A DNA stretch of 64,000 nucleotides from Paucibacter sp. PLA-PC-4 (GTDB lineage: Bacteria > Pseudomonadota > Gammaproteobacteria > Burkholderiales > Burkholderiaceae_C), in contig NZ_JAPFGP010000017.1 in the NCBI RefSeq assembly GCF_026241155.1, forward strand, positions 62,001-126,000. Direction: 5' to 3'. The notes under the pieces are model-generated. The model did not search any database and had not been told where the DNA came from. It worked only from the letters and a program-made list of their open reading frames with translations. Position 1 is the stretch's first letter. Each line of letters starts with the position of its first letter. Shown in pieces: positions 17,991-28,471 of the stretch. A program made the position numbers and the translations under genes.

Positions 17991-18887
17991 TCAGATCAAG
18001 CCCGCCCATCCCTGCTGGTGCTGGCTGAAGCGCTCGCGCAGCAAGGCCTGCTGCTCGGCCGACAGCGGGCCTTGGGCAACGGCCGCCAGGTTCTGCTTGA
18101 AGTGGGCGAGCTTGCTGGTGCCGACGATGGCGCTGGCGACGCCTGGCGCGTGGGCGGCAAAGCGCAGCGCCAGGCCCAACCAGTCCGTGTCCTCAGGCAG
18201 CTCCTGCGGCAGCCCCATGGCCTGCCAACGGTCCCAGTACTGGCCCTCGGCAAAGTCATCGGGTCGCTGCGCATGGCGCCAGACAGCGCCAGCCACCGGG
18301 CGCTTGGCAATCACGCCCAGGCCGCGAGCCTGTGCCAGCGGCAGGCGCTGGTCCAGATTGACCTGGTCGCAGACGCTGATCGAGGTCTGCACGGCGCCGA
18401 AGAGCTCGCAGCCCAACGCGAAATCCAGCTCGGCGTTGTCGCCCGAATAGGCCGCCACGCGGAGTTTGCCGGCGCGCCGGCAATCGTCCAGCGCGCGTAT
18501 CACCTCGCCTTGCTGCAGCAGCGGCAGCGGGCAGGAGTGCAGATGCACGATGTCGATCATCTCGCAGCGCATCAGGCCCAGCGCGCGCTCGACGCCGGCG
18601 ACGATGCAGTCGTAAGTCCAGTCCAGCACGCCGTCGACGCCATAGCCGACCTTGGTGGACAGCACGAAGTTTGCCCGCCGGTGCGCCAGATGGCGGCCGA
18701 TGCGGGCCTCGGACAGGCCGTAGCCGCGCGCGGTGTCGATCAGATTGATGCCCAGATCGAGCACCTCGTTGAGCAGGCGGCCGGCCTCGTCCTCGCTGAG
18801 CCTGTGGTCGTTGATATGCATCGCGCCAAAGCCCAGGGCCGAGACCCGCAGGCCGCTGCGGCCGAATTCACGCCAGTGCATCGTCAT
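17991..18887 (-). CDS. Aldo/keto reductase
   Basis: 298-aa TIM-barrel oxidoreductase. The catalytic tetrad is visible: Asp in NLIDTARGYG, Tyr in the same segment, Lys in LSTKVGYG and His in DIVHLHSCPLP. The NAD(P) region is near GTSKLAHF. It resembles the L-galactose/L-fucose dehydrogenase-like branch. Its ATG lies directly next to the malG stop (18888-18890), so it is part of the malKEFG operon. A sugar or sugar-derived aldehyde is a reasonable guess at substrate; sequence alone does not decide it. Confidence 0.85.
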   Translation of the reverse strand: MTMHWREFGRSGLRVSALGFGAMHINDHRLSEDEAGRLLNEVLDLGINLIDTARGYGLSEARIGRHLAHRRANFVLSTKVGYGVDGVLDWTYDCIVAGVERALGLMRCEMIDIVHLHSCPLPLLQQGEVIRALDDCRRAGKLRVAAYSGDNAELDFALGCELFGAVQTSISVCDQVNLDQRLPLAQARGLGVIAKRPVAGAVWRHAQRPDDFAEGQYWDRWQAMGLPQELPEDTDWLGLALRFAAHAPGVASAIVGTSKLAHFKQNLAAVAQGPLSAEQQALLRERFSQHQQGWAGLI

Positions 18888-19778
18888 TCAACCTTTGACG
18901 CCGCCGGCGGTCAGTCCGGACACGATCCAGCGCTGGGCCACTAGGAAGACCGCCGTGATCGGCAGGCCGGACAGCACGGCCGCCGCAGCGAAGTCGCCCC
19001 ATAGAAAGCGCTGGTCGTGCAAATAATATTTGGAGCCGACGGCCAGGGTCAGATTGCCTTCCTCGCGCAAGAGCACCGAGGCCACCGGGTACTCGATGAT
19101 GGTGCCTATGAACGCCAGCACGAAGACCACCATCAGGATGGGCACGGCCATCGGCAGCAGCACCAGGCGGAAGGCCTGCCAGTGGCTGGCGCCGTCGACC
19201 TTGGCGCATTCCTCGATCTCGACCGGGATGGTCTCGAAATAGCCCTTGATGGTCCAGATATGGGTGGCGACGCCGCCCAGATAGGCCAGCACCAGGCCGG
19301 CATGGGTCTCGATGCCCAGACCGGGAATGTAGCCGCCGATGGCCTCGAAGATCGCATAGATGGCCACCAGGGCCAGCACGGGCGGGAACATCTGCAAGAG
19401 CAACATCGAGTTCAGGATGGTGGTCTGGAAGCGGAACCTCATACGCGCGAAGGCATAGGCGGCTGTGGTCGAGATCGCGACGATCAGCAAGGCTGAGAGC
19501 GTTGCGACCTTGACCGAGTTCCATAGCCAAGTCAGCACCGGGAAGGGCGGCTGCACCACGCTGCCATCGGCCGCTTGATAGGGAATGCCCAGTGCCAGCT
19601 GCCAGTGCTCCAAGCTGATCTCGCTCGGGATCAGGCTGCCGGTGGCGAAGTTGCCGGGGCGCAGCGAGATCGAAACCACGGCCAGCAGCGGGAACAGGGT
19701 CAGGGCCAGGAAGGCCCAGAGCAGCGCATGCGCCGCGAGGACGCGCCAGCGGGCTTGTTTGCCTCGAACGATGGCCAT
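18888..19778 (-). CDS. malG: Maltose/maltodextrin ABC transporter permease MalG
   Basis: 296-aa inner-membrane permease with six predicted segments. The EAA loop reads [25 protein letters not shown], which contacts the ATPase. The first segment is [18 protein letters not shown], followed by a periplasmic loop naming the MalG-type [11 protein letters not shown]. The C-terminus [10 protein letters not shown] is characteristic of MalG. It follows malF after a 9-bp gap in the malK-E-F-G order. Confidence 0.93.
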   Translation of the reverse strand: MAIVRGKQARWRVLAAHALLWAFLALTLFPLLAVVSISLRPGNFATGSLIPSEISLEHWQLALGIPYQAADGSVVQPPFPVLTWLWNSVKVATLSALLIVAISTTAAYAFARMRFRFQTTILNSMLLLQMFPPVLALVAIYAIFEAIGGYIPGLGIETHAGLVLAYLGGVATHIWTIKGYFETIPVEIEECAKVDGASHWQAFRLVLLPMAVPILMVVFVLAFIGTIIEYPVASVLLREEGNLTLAVGSKYYLHDQRFLWGDFAAAAVLSGLPITAVFLVAQRWIVSGLTAGGVKG

Positions 19779-19787
19779 ATCAGTGCC

Positions 19788-21377
19788 TCAGGAGTTTTGT
19801 GTCCTGCGCATCAGGCGCAGGTTCAGCAGCGACATCGCCGCCACCAGGATGAAGATCAGCGTCGAGATCGCGGCCGCCAGGCCGAAATCCGAGCCGGAGT
19901 CCTTGAAGGCGATGCGGTAGGTGTAGGACACCAGGATGTCGGTCTGGCCGGCCGGGATCTTGGTCGACAGATAGTCGGGCCGGCCGTCGGTCAGCAGCGC
20001 GATCAGCACGAAGTTGTTGAAGTTGAAGGCGAAGGCGCTGACCAGCAGCGGCGCCAGCGGCTTGATGACCAGCGGCGCGGTGATCTTGAAGAAATTGGTC
20101 AGCGGGCCGGCGCCGGCAATCGCCGAGGCCTCGTAGAGATCGGCCGGGATGGCCTTCAAGAGGCCCGAGCACAAAATCATGATGTAGGGATAGCCCAGCC
20201 AGACATTCACGATCACCAGCATCAGCTTGGCCAGCAGCGGGTCGGCGAACCAGGCCGGCTTGATGCCCAAGAGCGCATCGAGGATGGCATTGATCTCGCC
20301 GAAGTTCTGGTTGAACAGGCCCTTAAAAACGAGGATGGAGATGAAGCCCGGCACCGCATAAGGCAGGAAGAGCAGGGTGCGGTAGGTGCCGCGGTACTTC
20401 AGGTCTTCCCAGTTCAGCACGGTGGCCAGCAGCATGCCGATGGCGGTGGCGCAGATGACGGTCACCAGCGAGAACACGACGGTCCAGCTGAAGATGGACA
20501 GGAAGGGGCCGCGGAACTCGGCGTCGACCACCATGCGCGTGTAGTTCTGCCAGCCGACCAGCACCTTGAAGCCCGGCTGCAGGCGCTCGCCGCTGGCGCT
20601 CTCGAAATAGCCGGTGTCGCGGTTGGCGCGGAAGACCTGGCCATCGGCGGCGCGCGTCAGACTCTCATCCGCGTTGGCGCGCCAGTGCCGCTTGATCGGG
20701 CCGAACTCGCGCAGGCCCAGATAGTGCAGCGCGTCCAGGCCGGTACTGGCGGGAAGTGTCAGCCTGAGCTGCATCAAGGCCTCGCGGTGCCGGATCAGCT
20801 CGCGCAGTGACAGGGCCGGCCCCAGGACCAGATCTTGACCGGCGGTCATCGCGATCTCGGTGCCCGGCTCGGTCTGGCCCAGGGCCAGTGGTGGCGACAA
20901 CCATTGCGGCGCGGCCGCCTCGTCAGCGCCGCGCAGCGCCAGCCGGTAGCCAGCACCCTCGGCATGAAGGCTGAAATGCTGCACCTGGGCCTGAACAGGC
21001 TCGTGCTGGTCCAGCAGGTACTCGCGCACCCGTTCTTCACTGAGCAGATGGGCCGAGGAGTAGTTGGTAAAGCCGATTTGGGCCGTGTAGACCAGCGGGA
21101 AGGCGATGAAGACCAGCATGCCGGCGATGCCGGGGAAGAGATAGCGGTACGCAAAGCCGGCACTGCTGACATAGACGTAAAAGCCAGCGCAGAACAGGGT
21201 GAGTGCGCCGACGGCCCAGGCCATCTGGCCCGAGGCATAGATCATGAAGACCGTGTAGAGCGCGGCCAGCATGGCCAGGCCAGTGAGGGGCCAGCGCAGC
21301 AGGCGGGCGGTTTTTTCAATCGCGCTCGGCGGCAGCGTGCTGTAGGCGCCCAAGGGCAGGGTGGCGGTCGCGGTCAT
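19788..21377 (-). CDS. malF: Maltose/maltodextrin ABC transporter permease MalF
   Basis: 529-aa inner-membrane permease. The long periplasmic P2 loop (roughly residues 110-270, from TNYSSAHLLSEERVREYLLDQ onward) is the hallmark of proteobacterial MalF, and the length fits E. coli MalF. The EAA loop is ADLYEASAIAGAGPLTNFFKITAP. The C-terminal ends MSLLNLRLMRRTQ. A GAGGGG stretch precedes the ATG at 21377. It is separated from malE by 109 bp, the widest gap in the operon. Confidence 0.93.
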   Translation of the reverse strand: MTATATLPLGAYSTLPPSAIEKTARLLRWPLTGLAMLAALYTVFMIYASGQMAWAVGALTLFCAGFYVYVSSAGFAYRYLFPGIAGMLVFIAFPLVYTAQIGFTNYSSAHLLSEERVREYLLDQHEPVQAQVQHFSLHAEGAGYRLALRGADEAAAPQWLSPPLALGQTEPGTEIAMTAGQDLVLGPALSLRELIRHREALMQLRLTLPASTGLDALHYLGLREFGPIKRHWRANADESLTRAADGQVFRANRDTGYFESASGERLQPGFKVLVGWQNYTRMVVDAEFRGPFLSIFSWTVVFSLVTVICATAIGMLLATVLNWEDLKYRGTYRTLLFLPYAVPGFISILVFKGLFNQNFGEINAILDALLGIKPAWFADPLLAKLMLVIVNVWLGYPYIMILCSGLLKAIPADLYEASAIAGAGPLTNFFKITAPLVIKPLAPLLVSAFAFNFNNFVLIALLTDGRPDYLSTKIPAGQTDILVSYTYRIAFKDSGSDFGLAAAISTLIFILVAAMSLLNLRLMRRTQNS

Positions 21378-21486
21378 GTGAGCCCCTCGTCCGATGCGTA
21401 CATCGTCCGATCCCCCGAGGGGATGCGGGCCGGCTTGGGAGCGGCCCGGCGCTCGGCCCGGGCCAGGCGTCTTGATAGGTAATTCT
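21378..21486 (-). other. Intergenic gap between malE and malF
   Basis: 109 bp inside the operon. In other proteobacteria the equivalent gap often holds an element that raises malE over malF expression. Here I see GC-rich partial inverted repeats (ccgag/ctcgg, gcccggc) but no single convincing hairpin. Confidence 0.3.
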
Positions 21487-22662
21487 TCATTTGTTCAGCA
21501 GCATGCGGCCCGAGGCGCCGGCTAGCGCGTCCTTCGGTGACTGCAGTCCGTTGGTGATGGCTTCCAGCGCGGCGTCCATCGCGGTCCAGAAGCGGCCGAC
21601 CTCGGGGATGTTGGGGATGGGCTCGCCCAGGCGGGCGTTCTCCATGCTGGCGCGTATCAGGGGGTTGGCGGCCAGCTCGGCATAGAAGGCCTTGTTGGCC
21701 GGCACGCCGATCGGCACATCGGCATCCAGCACCTTCAGCGCCTCGGGCCGCATCAGATGGTTCTCGACGAACTCGCGGGCGATGTCCTTGAGCTTGCTGG
21801 GCGCAGCAATCATGCAGCCGAGCACGCCGACAAACGGTTTCGAGGGCTTGCCCGGCAGCACACCGGGAATCGGCGCGACGCCGAAATCGATCTTGGCCTT
21901 GCGCGCGTTGTCCCAGGCCCAGGCGCCGGAGATCATCATCGCGACCTCGCCGCGGGCGAAGCCGGTCTCCATCTCCGAGTAGCGCGCGCCCTTGGGCATA
22001 TGGCCCTCTTTCAGCAGCCGCTCGATCATCCGCGCGCCGGCCAGCGCGCCGGCGTTGTTGACGCCCACCTGGGCCGCGTCATAGTCGCCCTGCGCATCGC
22101 GGCCGAAGATCTGGCCGCCGGCGCCGGCCAGCAGCGGCCAGCTGAAGAAGCTCTTGTTGTAGTCCCACAGGATGGCGTGCTTGCCCTGGGCCTTGAGCTG
22201 CTTGTCCAGCGCGATCACCTCGTCGAAGGTGGTCGGCGGCTTGGGCACCAGGGCCTTGTTGTAGATCAGCCCGGTGGTCTCGATCGCGATCGGATAGCCC
22301 CAGAGCCGGCCCTTGTAGGCAAAGGCCTTCCAGGCCGTCTCCTCGACCTCGTCATAGAGCTTCTTGCCGGGTCGCAGCGGCGTCAGCAGGCCCGACTTGG
22401 CCCATTCGCCGACCCGGTCATGCGGCCAGCAGAAGATGTCCGGCCCCTTGCCAGCGCCGGCCGCCTGCTGGAATTTGTCGGTGGCGTCGACCGGATGCTC
22501 GACCACCACCTTGACCCCCGACAGCTTCTCGAAGGCATTGCCGACCTTCTGCAAGCCGTTATAGGCCTTGTCGCCATTGATCCAGACCAGCAGCTTGTGG
22601 TCTTGGGCCTGGGCCGTGCCCGCAAGCACCAGTCCTGCCAGCAGCAGTGATGCGGCTTTCAT
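21487..22662 (-). CDS. malE: Maltose/maltodextrin-binding periplasmic protein MalE
   Basis: 391-aa solute-binding protein. The signal peptide is MKAASLLLAGLVLAGTAQA. The mature N-terminus HKLLVWINGDKAYNGLQKVG and the following FEKLSGVKVVVEHP closely follow E. coli MalE. Ligand-site regions include GPDIFCWPHDRVGEWA and YPIAIETTGLIYNKAL. Its ATG overlaps the malK stop (ATGA). It delivers maltodextrins to MalFG. Confidence 0.94.
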   Translation of the reverse strand: MKAASLLLAGLVLAGTAQAQDHKLLVWINGDKAYNGLQKVGNAFEKLSGVKVVVEHPVDATDKFQQAAGAGKGPDIFCWPHDRVGEWAKSGLLTPLRPGKKLYDEVEETAWKAFAYKGRLWGYPIAIETTGLIYNKALVPKPPTTFDEVIALDKQLKAQGKHAILWDYNKSFFSWPLLAGAGGQIFGRDAQGDYDAAQVGVNNAGALAGARMIERLLKEGHMPKGARYSEMETGFARGEVAMMISGAWAWDNARKAKIDFGVAPIPGVLPGKPSKPFVGVLGCMIAAPSKLKDIAREFVENHLMRPEALKVLDADVPIGVPANKAFYAELAANPLIRASMENARLGEPIPNIPEVGRFWTAMDAALEAITNGLQSPKDALAGASGRMLLNK

Positions 22663-23786
22663 GCCGACAGCTCCGGCGCGGCCTGGCGGCGCAGCGCGCG
22701 GCCTTGCGCGTCGAACAGATAGAGGGCCTCGGGCGGCAGGTGCAGCTGCAGCGCATCGCCGCTGCGCAGGCGGTCGCTGCCGTTGCGGCCCTCGAACTGG
22801 CAGGTCAGAGGCTCTTCCAGACCCGGGTAAGGGCAGTACGCAAAGGTGGTGCCGCCCAGCGACTCGACAAAGGCCACGGTGCTGTGCAGCAGATTGCTTT
22901 CGCCGCCATCGCGGCTGATGCGGATGTGTTCGGGTCGTACGCCCAGCGTCAGCTTGTCGCCGGGCTGGGCGCGCGAGGCGTCGACGCGGGCCAGCAGCGT
23001 GTTGCCGTCCGTCAGCCGGATCTGGGCTTCGGAACTGCTCCCCCGAAGCAGTTCCGCCTCAAGAAAATTCATCTTCGGTGAGCCGATGAAGCCGGCGACA
23101 AAGAGATTGTCCGGATGCTCGTAGAGCTCCAGCGGCGTGCCGATCTGCTCGATCCTGCCGGCCGAGAGCACGACGATACGGTCGGCCAGCGTCATCGCTT
23201 CCACCTGGTCGTGTGTCACATAGACCATGGTGGTCTTCAGCTCCTCATGCAGCTTGGCGAACTCGTAGCGCATGCGCACGCGCAGCGCGGCATCGAGATT
23301 GGATAGCGGTTCGTCGAACAGAAAGACCTCGGGCTTGCGCACGATGGCGCGGCCAATCGCGACGCGCTGGCGCTGTCCGCCGCTCAGGTCCTTAGGTCTA
23401 CGGTCCAGCAGGTGCTCGATATGCAGGATCTTCGCGGCGTTGCGTACCGCGCCGTCGATCTCGTGCTTGGGCACCTTGGCGAGCTTCAGGCCGAAGGCCA
23501 TGTTGTCGTACAGATTCATATGCGGGTACAGCGCATAGCTCTGGAACACCATCGCGATGCCGCGCTCGGCCGGCGGCACATCGTTGACGAGCACCCCGCC
23601 GATGCGCAGCTCGCCGCCGGTGATCTCCTCCAGGCCGGCGATGGTGCGCAAGAGCGTGGACTTGCCGCAGCCCGAGGGGCCGACAAAGACCATGAATTCG
23701 CCATCGCGAATCTCCAGGTCTATGCCATGCAGGATCTTGGTCGGGCCGTAAGCCTTGGCCACGCCGGACAGCAATACATCAGCCAC
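22659..23786 (-). CDS. malK: Maltose/maltodextrin ABC transporter ATP-binding protein MalK
   Basis: 375-aa ABC ATPase of the MalK/UgpC group. Walker A is GPSGCGKSTLLRTI, signature LSGGQRQRVAIGRAI, Walker B VFLFDEPLSNLD, H-loop VTHDQVEAMTLADR. The C-terminal regulatory/TOBE domain contains TLGVRPEHIRISRD. The start is the GTG at 23786 with GGAGGTG at 23791-23797; the longer open frame runs into the promoter and is rejected. Unusually for the classical order, malK is the first gene of the operon. It is divergent from glgP across a 281-bp region containing one perfect and two degenerate operator-like sites. Confidence 0.92.
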   Translation of the reverse strand: MADVLLSGVAKAYGPTKILHGIDLEIRDGEFMVFVGPSGCGKSTLLRTIAGLEEITGGELRIGGVLVNDVPPAERGIAMVFQSYALYPHMNLYDNMAFGLKLAKVPKHEIDGAVRNAAKILHIEHLLDRRPKDLSGGQRQRVAIGRAIVRKPEVFLFDEPLSNLDAALRVRMRYEFAKLHEELKTTMVYVTHDQVEAMTLADRIVVLSAGRIEQIGTPLELYEHPDNLFVAGFIGSPKMNFLEAELLRGSSSEAQIRLTDGNTLLARVDASRAQPGDKLTLGVRPEHIRISRDGGESNLLHSTVAFVESLGGTTFAYCPYPGLEEPLTCQFEGRNGSDRLRSGDALQLHLPPEALYLFDAQGRALRRQAAPELSA

Positions 23787-23843
23787 AGAACACCTCCGCG
23801 CCGGGCCCGAGGCCGGGCACGGCTTGTCTCTCAGGGTTGGATT

Positions 23844-23858
23844 TGTAGAGAATATACA
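23844..23858. promoter_or_regulatory. Degenerate operator-like site TGTAGA-GAA-TATACA
   Basis: Matches the window's TGTAG(T/C)-N3-(A/G)(C/T)TACA family in most positions. It overlaps the proposed -10 of the malK promoter, a position suited to repression. Confidence 0.4.
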
Positions 23859-23879
23859 GGCGAAAATGTAGTCATACAA
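23851..23879 (-). promoter_or_regulatory. Likely sigma-70 promoter of malK operon
   Basis: On the minus strand TTGTAT (23874-23879) and TATATT (23851-23856) are separated by 17 nt. The -10 end is about 65 bp upstream of the GTG start. Both hexamers are overlapped by operator-like sites. Confidence 0.5.
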
Positions 23880-23881
23880 CG
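23867..23881. promoter_or_regulatory. Degenerate operator-like site TGTAGT-CAT-ACAACG
   Basis: A complete TGTAGT half-site with a poorer second half. It overlaps the -35 and spacer of the malK promoter. It lies 72 bp from the perfect site before glgP, close to seven helical turns. Confidence 0.4.
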
Positions 23882-23953
23882 GAAGTTGCCCACAGCTCTC
23901 CAGATTCAATCAAGTAAAATCAATGGTTTAGGGCTATCTTCGGGATTTCCATA

Positions 23954-23968
23954 TGTAGTCAAACTACA
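23954..23968. promoter_or_regulatory. Perfect operator palindrome TGTAGT-CAA-ACTACA upstream of glgP
   Basis: Both 6-bp arms are exact complements around a 3-nt spacer and identical to the core before the TonB receptor at 12806-12820. It is 99 bp upstream of the chosen glgP start, in the divergent malK/glgP region. Confidence 0.68.
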
Positions 23969-24067
23969 CAAATTGCAGGTGCTCAACGATACTTTGGCCA
24001 ACGCTGCCGCTGAGCCTCGCTTTTTTCTCATGCGGCATTCTTGCCCCGGCCTCCGGGCCTCGCATTG

Positions 24068-26568
<2,501 letters not shown>

Positions 26569-26569
<1 letters not shown>

Positions 26570-28470
26570 TGTCCGCACCGCCGCTCGCTGCCGAGGACCT
26601 GGCCCTGTTGGCCCGTGGCGAGCACCCGCGACCCTATCGGGTGCTGGGCGCCCATGCCCTGAAGCATCGGCGCCAGGCCGGCGTGCGCTTTGCCGTCTGG
26701 GCGCCGCATGCGCGGCGAGTCAGCGTCGTGGGCGACTTCAACCAATGGGACGGTCGCCAGCACCCGTTGCAGCTGCATGCCGAGTCCGGTATCTGGGCCG
26801 GCTTCGTGCCGGGCGCCAAGCCCGGTGACTTCTACAAATACGAGCTGGAAGACGCGGATGGCAGCCTGCTGCCGCTGAAGGCCGATCCATATGCGCGCGC
26901 TGCCCAGCTGCGGCCCGAGACCGCCAGCATCGTGGCCGAGCCGGTGCCCGATCGGCAAGACCTGGCTCCGAGCCGCGCCGCCGCCAACCGGCGCGATGCG
27001 GCGATCTCCATCTACGAGGTGCATCCGGCCTCCTGGCGGCGCGGCGCGGGCCAGTTTCCCAACTGGGACGAGCTTGCCGCCACGCTGCCGGCCTATGCAG
27101 CTGATCTGGGCTTCACCCATATCGAGCTGCTGCCCATCACCGAGTTCCCCTTCGACGGCTCCTGGGGCTACCAAACCCTGGGCCTGTATGCGCCGAGTGC
27201 GCGCTTCGGTCCGCCCGAGGGCTTCGCGCGCTTTGTCGCGGCCTGCCACGCTCATGGCCTGGGCCTGCTGCTGGACTGGGTGCCGGCGCATTTTCCGGCT
27301 GACACCCATGGGCTGGCGCGGTTCGACGGCACGCCGTTGTACGAGTACGCCGATCCACGCGAGGGCTTTCATTGCGACTGGAACACGCTGATCCATGACT
27401 TCGGCAAGCCCGGTGTGCGACAGTTCTTGACCGGCAGCGCACTGTACTGGGCCGAATGCTGGGGTGTCGACGGTCTGCGCGTCGATGCGGTGGCTTCGAT
27501 GCTTTACCGCGACTACTCGCGGCCCAGCGGCGAATGGATTCCGAACCTACACGGCGGGCGCGAGAACCTGGAGGCGATCTCGCTGCTCAAGCGCATCAAC
27601 GAGACCTTGGGGCTGGAAGCGCCCGGCGTCATCAGCGTGGCCGAGGAGTCGACCAGCTTTCCCGGCGTCTCGGCGCCCACCTATGCCGGCGGCCTGGGCT
27701 TCCACTACAAATGGAATATGGGCTGGATGAACGACACGCTGGCCTATATGCGCGAGGATCCCGTCCATCGCCGCTGGCACCACGACAAGATGAGCTTCGG
27801 CCTGGTCTACGGCTTCAGTGAGAACTTCGTGCTGCCGCTCTCGCATGACGAGGTCGTGCATGGCAAGGGATCGATGCTGGGCAAGATGCCCGGCGATGCG
27901 TGGCAGAAGTTCGCCAACCTGCGCGCCTACTACGGCTTTATGTGGGGCCACCCAGGTAAGAAGCTGATCTTCATGGGCCAGGAGTTCGCCCAGAACAGCG
28001 AATGGAACCATGAGGCCGAGCTGCCCTGGGGCTTGTTGCAGGACGCTCGTCATGCCGGCGTGCAGCGCCTGGTGCGCGACCTGAACTCCCTGTACCGCGC
28101 CGAGCCGGCCTTGCATAGACTGGACTGCGAGGCGAGCGGCTTTCAGTGGCTGCAGGCCGAGGATCGCGAGCAGTCGGTGCTTGCCTGGATGCGCCTCGAC
28201 AGGCATGAAGAAAACAGACAGGGCAGGGCGGTGATCGTGGTCTGCAACTTCACGCCGGTGCCGCGGCCGCATTACCGCCTGTCGGTGCCGGTCGACACAG
28301 CTACGAGGACCAACACCTGGCGCGTGGTGCTGAACACCGACGCTGGCCACTATGGTGGAAGTACCAGCAGCAACACGAGCCATCTCGACCGGGCCCCGCT
28401 GGTCGGCGAAGATGGCTCGCTGACGCTGGACCTGCCGCCACTGGCCACACTTTTTCTTGTTGCCTACTGA
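26569..28470 (+). CDS. glgB: 1,4-alpha-glucan branching enzyme
   Basis: 633-aa GH13 branching enzyme that transfers alpha-1,4 segments to form alpha-1,6 branches. The N-terminal CBM48-like domain has [19 protein letters not shown]. The catalytic barrel shows [37 protein letters not shown] (nucleophile Asp), [12 protein letters not shown] (acid/base Glu) and [15 protein letters not shown]. It lacks the long extra N1 domain of the 730-aa type. The start overlaps the glgP stop as TGATG, so translation is probably coupled. Confidence 0.94.
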
Positions 28471-28471
28471 A

